Assembly (NCBI GenBank): GCA_021234155.1
Contig: JAJEKV010000015.1
Coordinates: 5,587,194 to 5,651,193 of the forward strand
Direction of reading: 5' to 3'
DNA length: 64,000 nucleotides
From: Isoetes taiwanensis
Taxonomy: Eukaryota; Streptophyta; Lycopodiopsida; Isoetales; Isoetaceae
Shown: piece by piece, positions 10,800-23,300 of the stretch
How positions within the stretch are numbered: the stretch's first letter is position 1
Layout: each line of letters starts with the position of its first letter
Notes under the pieces: model-generated
Told to the model about the DNA's origin: nothing
Databases searched by the model: none
Seen by the model: the letters and a program-made list of their open reading frames with translations, nothing else
Program-made: the position numbers and the translations under genes

Positions 10800-11823
10800 A
10801 ATGAACTCCTCGTGAAGAACTGCAACAACATTTGCTGGCACGGCGTCTTGTGGCCCATCTCCTTCATTCAACATTGTACCTCCTCCTTATCGAAGTACAG
10901 CTTCACGTGGTATGTTACGTTTTCCTCTACAAGCACACCACTAAGGGCAGAGGAGGTCACCCCTATAGTAGAACTTTCATCAGAAGATGAAGACACCAAC
11001 GAGGTGCAACGAGATCACACATTCACTAACCAGTCCTCCAAGAAATTCAAGGTGGATTTTAGTTCGAGAGCATGCTTCTCTGTAAGAAGAAGAAACCTTA
11101 TAGACGAGCACAAAATGAGGAGACTTTTAAGATCTAAATGCTGCTCGTTGGGTTGCATCAACAAATTTAACATGTCTAAATTACGAGCAATTAGAGACAA
11201 ATACAGTTCAATGACATTGGCAGACCAGAATGCATACTTGGCTTATCATGTAAGACCAGACCGCAACACCTTCTTGCATTACATTAACCGTGAAGAAGTT
11301 TGCCAGAAATGCTTTTTGGTTGTCGGTCATTTAGGGTCCACCAGAATGTCTAGAGTACACAAAAGACTGGATAAAAACCCAGCAATTGATGATTATTGTA
11401 GACCAAGAAGAGTTGTAACCATGCATGCCCTTGCAGCTGTGTCATGGATGGAGAAATATTTTAGAGAAACATTTGAGAAGTTGCCTAACAACAACATGTA
11501 TTATTTGACAGATAACATCATCAAAAAAGATGTTTTTAACGATTACAAAGAGACTTGCACTCAGTTTTAGTGCATCTCTTACTCACACTTCACCAGACTG
11601 TGGAAAAGTGAATTCGGTCTTGTGAAAATTCCCAGGAGACATAGAATGTCTGTTTGCTCAAGGTGTGCAGAATTAAAGAGTCAACAAAAAACTGCAAAGA
11701 CAGAGGTCGAAAGAAGTAAGCTCAAGTTCTCTTCTCTCTCACTTGTTTAAAGAAATGCTTTGACCTGAATTCTTCAATAGATAATGTGCAACAGAACCTT
11801 GTCAAACATCGTGAACAACAAGC
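10797..11823 (+). pseudogene. DUF7869-type protein, N-terminal zinc-binding half
   Basis: After a frame change near 10930 the protein reads VELSSEDEDTNE, then a Cys-rich segment LLRSKCCSLGCINKFNMSKL and REEVCQKCFLVVGHLGSTRM. A stop at 11568-11570 (TAG) is followed, still in recognisable sequence, by LWKSEFGLVKIPRRHRMSVC and SRCAELKSQQ. The spaced cysteines suggest zinc binding. The arrangement (CC-x-GC block, VCxxCF block, FxxxWxxxFxxVxIPxxxxxxxC block) is the one that precedes the DUF7869 domain in known eukaryotic proteins. The frame then runs into the foldback insertion at 11824. The biochemical role of this family is not established. Confidence 0.65.
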
Positions 11824-14271
11824 ATTCTAGAATGGGACTCGCATGAAACCAACAAACCGCCAGATAGGCTTCTCATTCATCTCAGCAGATTTTCTACAAT
11901 GGTGGATAGTGGGTAGCCGCACACATGCGAACTACCCACGAAAAATAAAGGGAAAATCCAATTATATCATTTGGACCCAAAAATACAATGCCGAAGGTTT
12001 ATCACTAGGGTTTTTCCTCGAAAACCCGAAAGGGCGGGGGTTTTTTAATCCCGGTGATAAGCTTTCGGCAGGTACACCAACCAAACATCTGTTAGCATTG
12101 TATTTTTGGGGTCCAAATGATATAATTGGATTTTCCCTTTATTTTTCGTGGGTAGTTCGCATGTGTGCTACCCACTATCCACCATTGTAGAAAATCTGCT
12201 GAGATGAATGAAAAGCAAGTTTGGCGTATCTTTCTTGCTATCCTTTACCGGCCTTTGGCCTCATCCTGTGACCTTCGTCCTCGATCCTAGTTTGTAAGGA
12301 AGTTCTCTGGTAGTCGGGCGGTTTGTTGGTTTCTTGCGAGTCCCATTCTAGAATCGCATTGATCCGAGACATCGGATCGCCATTCTAGAATGGGACGAGC
12401 ATGCATGTCATGCATGCATGCGGGCGGCGCATGCCCGTTTTGGTTGGGAATTCGACTATTTCAGGCGCGTTTCTGCATCCACGACTCATCGGCGCTTCCT
12501 CTTCTCTCTCAGCAATACCTATTTCTCTTTGAATTGTTTTCCAGGCAAAGGAGGGGCTTCTTCCTACTTGGTTTGGCCAATTTGACGTTTCTTTCATGCT
12601 GTCCTTTTCCGGTAGCCTTCGTCCTGTGACCTTCGTCCTCGATCCTAGTTTGTAAGGAAGTCCTTTGGTATTCGGGCAGTTTGTTGGTTTCATGCGAGTT
12701 CTATTCTAGAATCCCATCGATCCGAGACATCGGATCGCCATTCTAGAATGGGACGAGCATGCATTTACATGCATCTTGGCGGCGCATGCCCATTACAGTT
12801 GGGGAGTTAAGCTATTTTAGGCGTGTTTTACGCATCAGCGTCTCGCCGGTAGCTTCCTTTTCTCTCGATTACCTATTTCTCTTTGAACCCACCCTCCCCC
12901 TTCTTTTGCTTATTATATTTGTTGTAATCAACCCCTTTGGGAGGTTTGTTTTGTTTTGTTTTTGTGTTGGTGTTGTGCGAGTGCAGGGTTGGCGGCGACA
13001 TCTGTTTACGACTTCTCCATTAGGTGGGTTTTGGGGGGCGATTTTTTCTGCCTGCGTTTGTCTAAGCCCCTTGCGAAGGTTTATCACTAGGGTTTTTTCC
13101 TCGAAAACCCAAAGGCGGGGTTTTTAATCCGGTGATAAGCTTTCGGCGGTACACCAACCAAACATCTGTTAGCATTGTATTTTTGGGGTCCAAATGATAT
13201 AATTGGATTTTCCCTTTATTTTTAATTGGGTAGTTCGCATGTGTGCTACCCACTATCCTCATAATAGAAAATCTCACCGAGATGAATGAGAAGCAAGCCT
13301 AATAGATAGGCTTCTCATTCATCTCGGTTGATTTTCTACAATGGTGGATAATGGGCATTCGCACATGCGAACTACCCACCTAATAATAAAGGGAAAATCC
13401 AATTATATCATTTGGACCCCAAAAATACAATGCTAACAGATGTTTGTTTTGGTGTACTGCCGAAAAGCTTATCACCGGGATTAAAAACCCCGCCCTTCGG
13501 CTTTCGAGGAAAACCCTAGTGATAAACCTTCTAAGCAAGGGCTTAGACAAATGCAAGGCGTAGAAATCGCCCTTAAAACCCAATTTAATGGAGAAGTCAA
13601 ACAGATACCGCCGCCAACCCGCACCGCACATCACCAACACAAAAAAAAAAACAAAACAAACCTCCCGTAATGGAGGGTTGATTACGCATGCCACGCGACA
13701 AATATAATAAACAAAGAAGGGGAGGGTGGGTTCAAAGAGAAATAGGTAGGTACCGCCGAGAGAGAAGAGGAAGCACCGATGAGACGCTGATGCGTAAAAC
13801 GCTATTAAGATAGCTTAACTCCCCAACCAGAATCCGCATGCGCCAGGCTTCCCGCATGCATGCAAAAAGATGCATGCTCGCCCCATTCTAGAATGGTGAT
13901 CCGATGTCTCGTGATCGATGGGATTCTAGAATGGGACTCGTGATGAAACCAACAAACCGCCTGTAATACCAAAGGGCTTCCTTTACAAACTAGGATCGAG
14001 GACTTAAGGTCACAGGACGAAGGCTAAAGGCCGAAAAGGACAAAGATGAAAGAAACGCCAATTGGCCAAAACCAAGCAGAAGAAGCCCTCCCCGCACTCG
14101 AAAACAATTCAAAGAGAAATAGGTACTGCTGAGAGAGAAGAGGAAGCGCCGATGAGACGTTGATGCAGAAACGCGCCTAAAATAGCGAACTCCCAACCAG
14201 AACGGGCTGCATGCAAAACATGCATGCTCGTTCCATTCTAGAATGGCGATCCGATGTCTCGGATCGATGGG
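11824..14271. mobile_element. 2.4-kb foldback insertion in the DUF7869 gene
   Basis: The insertion is flanked by AGC (or AGCA) at 11821-11824 and 14272-14275. Removing it with one copy of the duplication rejoins the DUF7869 frame exactly, from KHREQQA to ERRKLAKHRKKD. Inside are a hairpin (11862-12215) and a much larger inverted repeat of about 0.95-kb arms centred near 13,302: 12,385-12,600 pairs with 14,080-14,240, 12,740-13,080 with 13,550-13,900, and 13,070-13,290 with 13,300-13,540. A cassette with CCATTCTAGAATGG and GATCCGATGTCTCGGATC marks module borders near 12,346-12,400, 12,705-12,760, 13,880-13,940 and 14,232-14,271. No transposase is encoded. It also carries copies of the LINE-type 3' hairpin (12000, 13085, 13475). 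Confidence 0.75.
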
Positions 14272-14274
14272 AGC

Positions 14275-15186
14275 AGAGAGAAGAAAGCTTGCTAAGCACA
14301 GAAAAAAAGATCTTGAACGTCCACTGCACTATATGTCTGTTGTAATTGATGGAATGGATAAAAAAAAACTACTCTACCCCATTTCTTGAACATTCCTAAA
14401 TATGTGCCAGAGGAATGTTTTGTTAAGGTCCACCTTGTAGGAGCTATGGTCTTCAAAGGAAGTCTAAAGTGCAAAGTATTTTTGACGTATCCAAACTTGC
14501 ATGATGACCCCAACCTCACAATCACAATTCTTAACAAGGTCATGTGCGAGCAAGAGCAATTACCACCAGTGCTCTATCTGCAACTTGACAATACTACAAG
14601 GGAGAACAAGAATCAAACACTCTTTGCTTACTGTGCCATATTAGTGGAGCTAGGGATCTTTAGAAAAGTGAAGCTCGGATTCTTACTTGTAGGCCACACT
14701 CATGATCAGATTGACCAAATGTTCAGCAGATTTTCTGTGCGCCTTAGAAGGAAGAAGGCTTTTTCTCTTCCTATTTTAGTTCGAATTATTGAAGATTCTT
14801 ACACTCCCATTCCAGTGATTGAGCTTCTTAAAGAGACGGTTGACTTCAGAGAGTTTGTTTTCTCTCAACGTTCAGACATAGAACAAGCTGTGAACAAGTT
14901 GAATGATGTCACCTTTCAACATCACATCAAGTTCTACTTGAAGGATGGACAAAGCTTCTTACAGGGGAAGAAGTACACCACAACTAAGGACTGGAATCCA
15001 CCAGAGGAACTGCGCTTCCTTAAATATATTCCAGACACTTGCTTCATAGAACGTGCTGAGCAACTTCCTCTCAAAAATCCTAAGGAGTCCAAGCAGAAGA
15101 AAAGTACCCCAGTGACATCCTTAAAAGCCATTGGAAATGGAATTTCCTCAGGCTTTAAGTACTTCTTAGAAGAAGATCGGATGTAG
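14275..15186 (+). pseudogene. DUF7869 domain, core
   Basis: From ERRKLAKHRKKD (14276) the frame reads YMSVVIDGMDKKKT near 14330, changes frame once in a run of eight A, and continues as a 266-residue open frame from 14386. Hallmarks are VHLVGAMVF, YLQLDNTTRENKN (14580) and VKLGFLLVGHTHDQIDQMFS (14670-14730). The LDNTxxENKN and GHTHDQIDQMF blocks are the signature of DUF7869. Conserved acidic and His residues have the look of an RNase H-like or phosphoesterase-like active site, but that is inference. The N-terminal half lies on the other side of the 2.4-kb insertion. Two frames rather than one, plus the insertion, make this copy inactive. Confidence 0.75.
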
Positions 15187-15199
15187 TGGATAAATTTCT

Positions 15200-15921
15200 T
15201 TCTCGAACAGAAAATTATTGTACAAAACATAGCTCTAAGACAGTTGGAAGAACTATTTCAATGGCCTAACACGTTCCATCAACCCCAGCACCAAGCAGAT
15301 CCAAGCAATGCTACACTAGCACCTGCAGTAGAAGAAGACGAAGATCGAGTCATGTACCTCGGACCAAGACGCAGGAACGAGCCTCAAGGTAATATCACAG
15401 AAATTGCCAAAGGTATGCTGATTGCTCTTCCAACTGAGGAGAATGACAAAGATCGACCTTTCTGGATAGCAAAAGTACTTGATACAGTCAAGAAGGAAGG
15501 CTTAGTCACTAAACTCAAGATTCATTGGCTTGCAAGACGCTGAAAAAATGCTTTTGAAGGTAGATATGAGTTAGAAATGAGAAGCCAAGGAAAAGGGAGA
15601 AAGTCTAAGGAAGTGGGATTGTAGGGATGAGCTGAACCTTAATGACGTGACTATATTGTGCTATGATTTAAATTGAAATCGGACAATCGTCTACGCCAAA
15701 GGACTATCAATTTGCTTAAAAAGACTTGTAATTACGAGGAAGAGGATGAAGAAGGGAGTGGTAGTGGCAATGCACCATCTGTTGATAGTGATGAGGAAGA
15801 CAACTCAAGCACTTCCTCGAGTGACAGTGAAAAAAGTGAAAGTGATGAGGATGGCATAAATGAATATGATGATGTGCTGGATCCCTCTCTCATCACTCCT
15901 CATACTTTTGTACATAACTGA
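15200..15921 (+). pseudogene. DUF7869 protein, C-terminal region with acidic tail
   Basis: Two open frames continue the protein. The first, at 15244-15543, contains RVMYLGPRRRNEP, then GMLIALPTEENDKDRPFWIA and KVLDTVKKEG, a segment resembling the small barrel that closes many DUF7869 proteins. Between them YELEMRSQGKG can be read across stops. The second, at 15673-15921, starts LKSDNRLRQRTINLLKK and ends in a Ser/Asp/Glu-rich tail (YEEEDEEGSGSG, SDSEKSESDEDG). The stop at 15187 and frame breaks near 15545-15670 separate the parts. After 15921 there is AT-rich non-coding sequence with a G-run near 16147 up to the next LINE fragment. Confidence 0.55.
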
Positions 15922-16289
15922 GTCTTAAAAAAAGACTGTAAATTTTGCATGTGAATATGAAGATTTCATCTTCACATTTTGAGAATACTACAATTTTAGT
16001 TACAAGCTTTACTTCAATTTCTTGTTAAATATTATACCCTCTTAAATTGGTGGTTTTCTCTGAAAACATACTTGAAGAAAATTCTACTTGCAAGGAAAAG
16101 TGTCACTTTAAAAAAGTCATTTCTATCGTTCCATAAAAAAAATTTAGTCATGGAGGGGGGGGGGAGGGGGAGGTTCAAAATACAATTTCATGCACCTTTT
16201 TTTTAATAACCTCATTTTACCCCCTTTTTTGTAAAAAATAGGGGAACCTTTAAGGAATATTCTTTTTACTATCAATTCGATGATTCGGT

Positions 16290-17988
<1,699 letters not shown>

Positions 17989-18059
17989 CAATGGGAGAAC
18001 AGCTAGAAAATAGGCAGTAATAAGCAGCACATATGGTGACCCTATATGGATGGAGCAAT

Positions 18060-20330
18060 TGGATGAGAAGTAGATGGATGACATAGGTTGGAATCGCATT
18101 TCCATGGATATGGAGCAATGGCCTACCCCTATGGGGAATGTGTTGCTAAACATGTGTAGCGTTTTTTATTTACTTCTGCATAATGGAACGAGGAAATCCC
18201 TAGAAATGTCAAAATGCACATGCAGAGGCAAGAGTGTGGTGGATTATCTTATCGCAGAGGCATATTTTGTAGAGGAGGTTACTTCTTTGAGCATTCTAGA
18301 TGAGAGAAGTGAGTCCGATCACGTGCCAATTATTTCCTGCATAAGAGTTTGGGGTTTAACTGTGCAACAACCAAAGGTTAGTGGTTCTCAACAAATATAT
18401 GTGATATAAAGAAAGAAAGATGCATATTTGAGCATATTTGAATAGCTGTGTGAATAAGTGACATGGCCCGAGGAAGCAGATGAGCTGAGTGCTCTTCTTA
18501 CCTCCATGATCACTAGTGCTACGCAGGAATGCTACGTGGAAGGAAAGGCCTACCGTGCAATGGGTGGTTTGATGAAGAATGTAGAGAGAAGAGGAGGCAT
18601 TATAAAGGTGCGAAAGGAGATGACAGAGTGCAGCTAATTAAGGAGTTTAAGATTCTTGCGAATGCAAAGAAGATGACATTTTTGCAGGGCAAACAACAGG
18701 ATCTGGTAAAGGATTTATTAGCTGATCCTTTTAAATTTTGGAAGAAACTTAAGTAAGACATGCACGTGGCATCACAGTTGCGAGCAGGGGAGTTATCAAT
18801 CAAGTAAAGAAATTATACCATGTAGAAGGAATGCAAGAAGGTGGCCAGCAAGCTATGAAATGCAACATGGTTTTCTAGGATGAGGATGTGCAATGGGGGC
18901 TTCGTAAGATTGCCAACAGGAAAGCAGTAGACTCTGCAGAAAATAGTGAGCATTCTCACAAGGATGTTCAATGCAACTGCTAAAGAAGGCTTTCCATCAG
19001 CATGGCAAATCAGTAGGGTGGTTCCGATCCATAAAGCAGGAGACAAAAGTGCTCTTAACAATTACAAGATGATCGTGGTTAGTAGTTTGTTCGCTAAGCT
19101 TTATGCTACCATTGTAGAGCATAAATTTAGTACTCGGGCCAAGAAGCACAATGTTAGCTAAGGGACAAGCAGGTTTTAGACCACAGAAATCTACAATAGA
19201 TCATCTTGTTACTTTCAGGACAATGATAGATGTTGTTAAGGGGACAAGAAAACCACTATTTCCTACGTTTATAGATTGCACTAAGGCCTTTGATATAGTT
19301 TGCAGGGAAAAAACCTTTGGATCAGTCTGGATCGAGTAGGTACCTGAGGCATATAAAGAAGCGGTGAGGTTACTATATGAGAAAGTTTTGTTTACACTTT
19401 CTACCCCAATCATTGAGGAATATGCTGAGGCAGTGGTTAGTAATATGGAGGTTAAACAAGGATGTCCAATGTCACCAACCCTTTTTGGTATATTCATTGA
19501 TGAACTGGAAGAATGGGTAGAGAAGTTTTGGGTTGGGGGAGAGGAAGGGGGATGGCAATTGTGGCTGGGTACGCTATTCGTTTGCTTTTATATGCAAATG
19601 ATATTATGTTGATTGCAAGAAGCAAGAGGGGATGCAGAAACATTTAGAGACTCTAGCCTCTTTTTGTGAGGCAAAGGGGTTGTAGGTGAAAAATTATGCT
19701 TTTTCCTATAGGGAGGACTTAGTTGAGATCATTACATCTTACAAGTATTTGGGGCTCATAGTGGATAAGAATTTCAGGTGGAACCAGACAGTGGAACAGA
19801 TGGTAAATGGGGAGCTTAAAGCCTTCTTTGCATTGCAAAGAAAATGTGTGAAAGCGGATATATGGAAATTTACCTGAAGAGAATGTTATTTAAAGTATTG
19901 ATGCAAGCAGTTCTGCTTTATGGATGTGAAGTCTGGGGTGCCAGGATTGTCACTAGAGGTATGGCAAAAAATTGAAAAGGTACAGAAGAATTTGAGCTTG
20001 GAGGTTAAGATGCAAACACTGTATGAATGATGTTGGTTAGAACGCGACATGTTGTGTGTGAGACACACTGTCAATTCTTGACATTGAGTAAAATAGGAAG
20101 TCTTGATGATAGCAGCTATCTTCGTTTGGCAATACAAGAATCATTTGATAAGAGGTGGTATGCAAATGGCATGGGATGGATGAGGAAATGGGGAGTTGAC
20201 ATTCAAGATTTGGATCGGAATAGAAACAGGATCATAAATTGGATTAAAGAGACAGTAACTTCACGAGTGTGGTGCCTCCGCGGACGTCAAAATATACTTC
20301 CTTCCTTCCTTCATGTATAAATTCTCAGTA
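18060..20330 (+). mobile_element. LINE, endonuclease end through C-terminal domain, decayed
   Basis: In order: the end of the endonuclease (SVVDYLIAEAYF and ERSESDHVPIISCI, 18230-18340), the linker GRKGLPCNGWFDEECREKRR (18540), and reverse transcriptase blocks FPSAWQISRVVPIHKAGD (18990), GQAGFRPQKSTIDHLVTFR (19155), VKQGCPMSPTLFGIFIDEL (19450) and LLYANDIMLIARS (19585). The last has the catalytic YxDD changed to YAND. Then SYKYLGLIVDKNFRWNQ (19740), the thumb, and RKWGVDIQDLDRN near 20200. It ends with GCGGACGTCAAAATATAC and a (TTCC)n tail near 20300. Several stops and frameshifts make it inactive. No L1-like RNase H is visible. Confidence 0.8.
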
Positions 20331-20404
20331 TTTCAATCACCACTATTCCACCTACGTAATTTAGCTTTTCATGTATCATAAATCCTTTAGTTCCAAAAAT
20401 AATC

Positions 20405-20475
20405 TTCTTATTTAAGATAAATAGATAGATAAATAGATAGATAGATAGTATTTTTAAGGCCAGTGGGACCCTTCA
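20405..20475 (-). repeat. LINE 3'-terminal scrap with (GATA)n tail
   Basis: A GATA-type microsatellite (20418-20450) is followed by TATTTTTAAGGCCAGTGGGACCC. This corresponds to the conserved 3' end TTTTTAACGTCCACGGAGACC...TGGGACCC of the LINE family in minus orientation. Only the last few tens of bases are kept. Confidence 0.4.
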
Positions 20476-20479
20476 TACT

Positions 20480-21380
20480 GGGACCATTCTCTGACTATGA
20501 ATATCAGATCCTAATTTGATAGGCTGCCATTTATGCAGTGGGCCGGAATTAAAATAACGGAAGAATGCACTGGGTCCTTTGGTTTAAGGACCGAAAAGCA
20601 AAAACGAAATTACTTGAGACAGAGGAATTACCTGAGAGGTAGCTTTGTAAGCTAGGCAGTGGGCTAGAATTGTGTGCTAAAATAGAAACAAGCATCTGAG
20701 AAATCATTTGTTGCCTCTCCCTTTTAAATCCTTTCTGCTCATCGTAATATTGACTCCTGCCATGGGTCGAGAACGGCAATAACCAAGCCGATTATAGAAA
20801 TATAGATAGATAAGATCAGGAGATGATTGGGAGCTCAAATCGCTCGAGAGGCAAAGATGAGAGATTGGACAATCGTGGCATTCATGCTCATCGCCAGCTG
20901 CAATTCGCCCAAAGATAGAATCAGACAAAAAAATTGAATCAACAACCCCAATACAAAATCATAGGGAATAAAAATTCTCTGATTTTTGGAAAGTCGGGAA
21001 TTTGTTTCGGTGCAAGAACTCATCAAAACCTTAGGAAAATAACACAAAGAAAGTTTCTTGCCAAACCTGAAAATCCCAAATTAACAATATTGTATAGTAT
21101 TTTGCATATTTCTAAGTAAATTTGTGCATGCTCACTACTAGCAATCATACATACGAGATTAAAAGATATGCAAGCCATCTAAATTTGTAAAGACCTTATT
21201 AGATGTATCTAATGCACCAATGATAGACTCATTTTGAGTTGTGCATCCTCCCCCCCCTTTTTTTTTTGTGTGGGGTGGGGGAGGGGGCTTTGTAGATCTT
21301 TTTCATTTAGGTTTTATAGAATTTTCTCAATGTAAAGGAAATGGCAGTTGGCGGCTTTACTTTCTTATTATGTTTAGAAT
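20480..21380. other. Stretch with no recognised gene
   Basis: AT-rich sequence with only short unconvincing open frames on both strands and a homopolymer cluster (C-run, T-run, G-run) near 21250-21290. I see no RNA gene, element border or conserved coding block. Confidence 0.5.
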
Positions 21381-21780
21381 TATGAATTGAATTGATTTGA
21401 TTTGATTTTTATTGTCCCCAGAGACCAATTGGCCTATGGGACTCAAACAAAGAATACAACAAGCGTATTACAGCTAGGATTAAAAAATCCCCCACTGAAG
21501 GTTTTTTGAGAAGAAAGCCTTGGCAATAATAGGTATGCTGAGAGACCTATGATACATTTTATGCGCAGTGACGTGTTTGAGGACACGACTGAGTGCATGC
21601 ATCCATGATGTCTTGGAGAAAAGATCCTAGAAGACCCATTGAAGTCGTGTCTAGTAGCACATGAAGCAGTTGGTTAGCTAAAATTAGCTCAGTATAGTAA
21701 ACTCTAATGTGATTGAATGTTGGACATCGCTGCAATTGTGACATTCATTCTCAATTGCATCCATCTTAATGTTTATTCAT
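21381..21780 (-). mobile_element. LINE 3' end, minus orientation, TTGAT-type tail
   Basis: A (TTGAT)n-like tail near 21381-21405 is followed by the conserved 3' terminus ATTGTCCCCAGAGACC and TGGCCTATGGGACTCAAAC. The family hairpin comes next (arms 21465-21478 and 21518-21531), then a decayed zinc-knuckle coding region with HxxxHxxC-type residues on the minus strand up to about 21780. It is 5' truncated. Confidence 0.65.
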
Positions 21781-21789
21781 GATCCTATG

Positions 21790-22960
21790 GCATATGGGAT
21801 ATATGTTTGTTTGAAATTGATTTGACGACCATTAAGTTTTTGTGTAGATTAAGGACTCATAGACTCCTTCCATGAAGCATTCACATAAATCCTCTCTTGT
21901 AGCTTCCAAGAAGTTGTATTTTTGTTTTGTGTGCATTTTTATGGATTTCTTACTTGAAGGTTTAATTTTTTACACCATGATGAAGCCAAGTGAGCAAGGG
22001 GTAATTTCTTGTCTAAAGCTTTAGTTTTTTATTTGAATAGATAGATAGATTTTTAACATCTACGGAGACCAAACTGGCCATGGGACCCAAACAACAAAAG
22101 GGGTATAGAAACCCAAAAGTATAAAGAAAAAGATAATGCTAATTCTAATGATGATTTTGTGCTACTTAAATTATCTAGACATAACCAGTCCAAGGATTGG
22201 AAGTCACTGATCTAGAATAAAATATGCAGCATGTTTACCAATATTCCTCTCACTAATTTATTTTTGTTCTATATGAAACACCTTTGGGCACATAGGTAAA
22301 TTGAGTAGCCATTGTATAGCAGTAGACATAAATAGAAATTCTAGTTAGTTCCTATAGTTATGTGACAAGATGTAATTTGTGTGACAATACCTTTTTGTAT
22401 TTGAATCAAAAAGTGCTAAGCTAGTAGTACAAATTTTAACAAATTATGAAACCAAACATGTGCTAACTGGGTAACTACAACTGCAGTCATCATTGTAAGG
22501 CAATTCTAGAGATGTATTTTATTATGAAATAAAAAAAAGATATACAAATAAAGGAAAGCCAATTATTGAAATTTTAAAGATATTATCTTGAAAAGTGGGA
22601 GTCATGACCTAAATTTCCTAAGGTCGGGGTGTATAGTCATTTAGGGTTGCCATTTTGGTTTTTTTTTTGTTGCCAAAAATCATATGTTATATGATGTTAG
22701 GGTTTGGAGGTATTCTTATACGCTGTGTCTTTTAAATTTAGGGCTTCTAAACATGGCACTACTTGTCAACTGGCTTTTAGGCAATGGTTGGCACTGCAAA
22801 TTCTTAATATTTTGTATTTTTTATGGTATTTTGGCAATGGCAACTTTTAATGGCAATCCGTTCTATATGTGTTACTTTTGATGGTCATCATATAGATGCA
22901 TAAAGCAAGGCTCGAACTCATAACTACGATGTATATACCTTTGCTAAGTGACTATCAATA
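21790..22960. other. No gene seen; contains one more LINE 3' scrap
   Basis: At 22036-22115 a GATA microsatellite is followed by TTTTTAACATCTACGGAGACC and CCATGGGACCCAAAC, a minus-oriented terminal scrap of the LINE family. The rest is AT-rich. A 65-residue frame at 22684-22881 is hydrophobic and unsupported. Confidence 0.5.
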
Positions 22961-22994
22961 ACTCCAGAAGACATTCCGTTGTTGTTTTCATATA

Positions 22995-23300
22995 GTAGCT
23001 TTCTAGAAGGTTTTGGACATTCCAGAACCTACATACATATGCAATATATGGTGCAATCTCGTCCTTTGGAGTGGCATGATCCTGACCATTGGTCTAGAAT
23101 TCAAGACCTATATATAAAGGTACATCGGACCATTCCAGTTCAGTGCTAGTATTAAGCGTTCAAACTCAAGTCCTTGTATTTTGCTCTGTTGTATCAAATA
23201 TATCTGGTTTTGTAGCATATTTCCGTGTATTTTAACTAGTGCTTTCTCTTATTTTCACATAGGTTCATGACAGTTTGAACCAGAATTCCTTCATCTGTTC
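22995..23300 (+). promoter_or_regulatory. Promoter-like block: heat-shock-element motifs and TATA box
   Basis: TTCTAGAA at 23001-23008 and TTCCAGAA at 23020-23027 are perfect TTCnnGAA units in one cluster. CTATATATAAAGG at 23108-23120 is a strong TATA box about 85 bp downstream. No coding sequence follows at the expected distance. The layout (response elements, TATA, then a T-rich leader) would suit a stress-driven LTR or a lost heat-shock gene promoter, but I found no LTR partner or primer-binding site. Confidence 0.35.
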
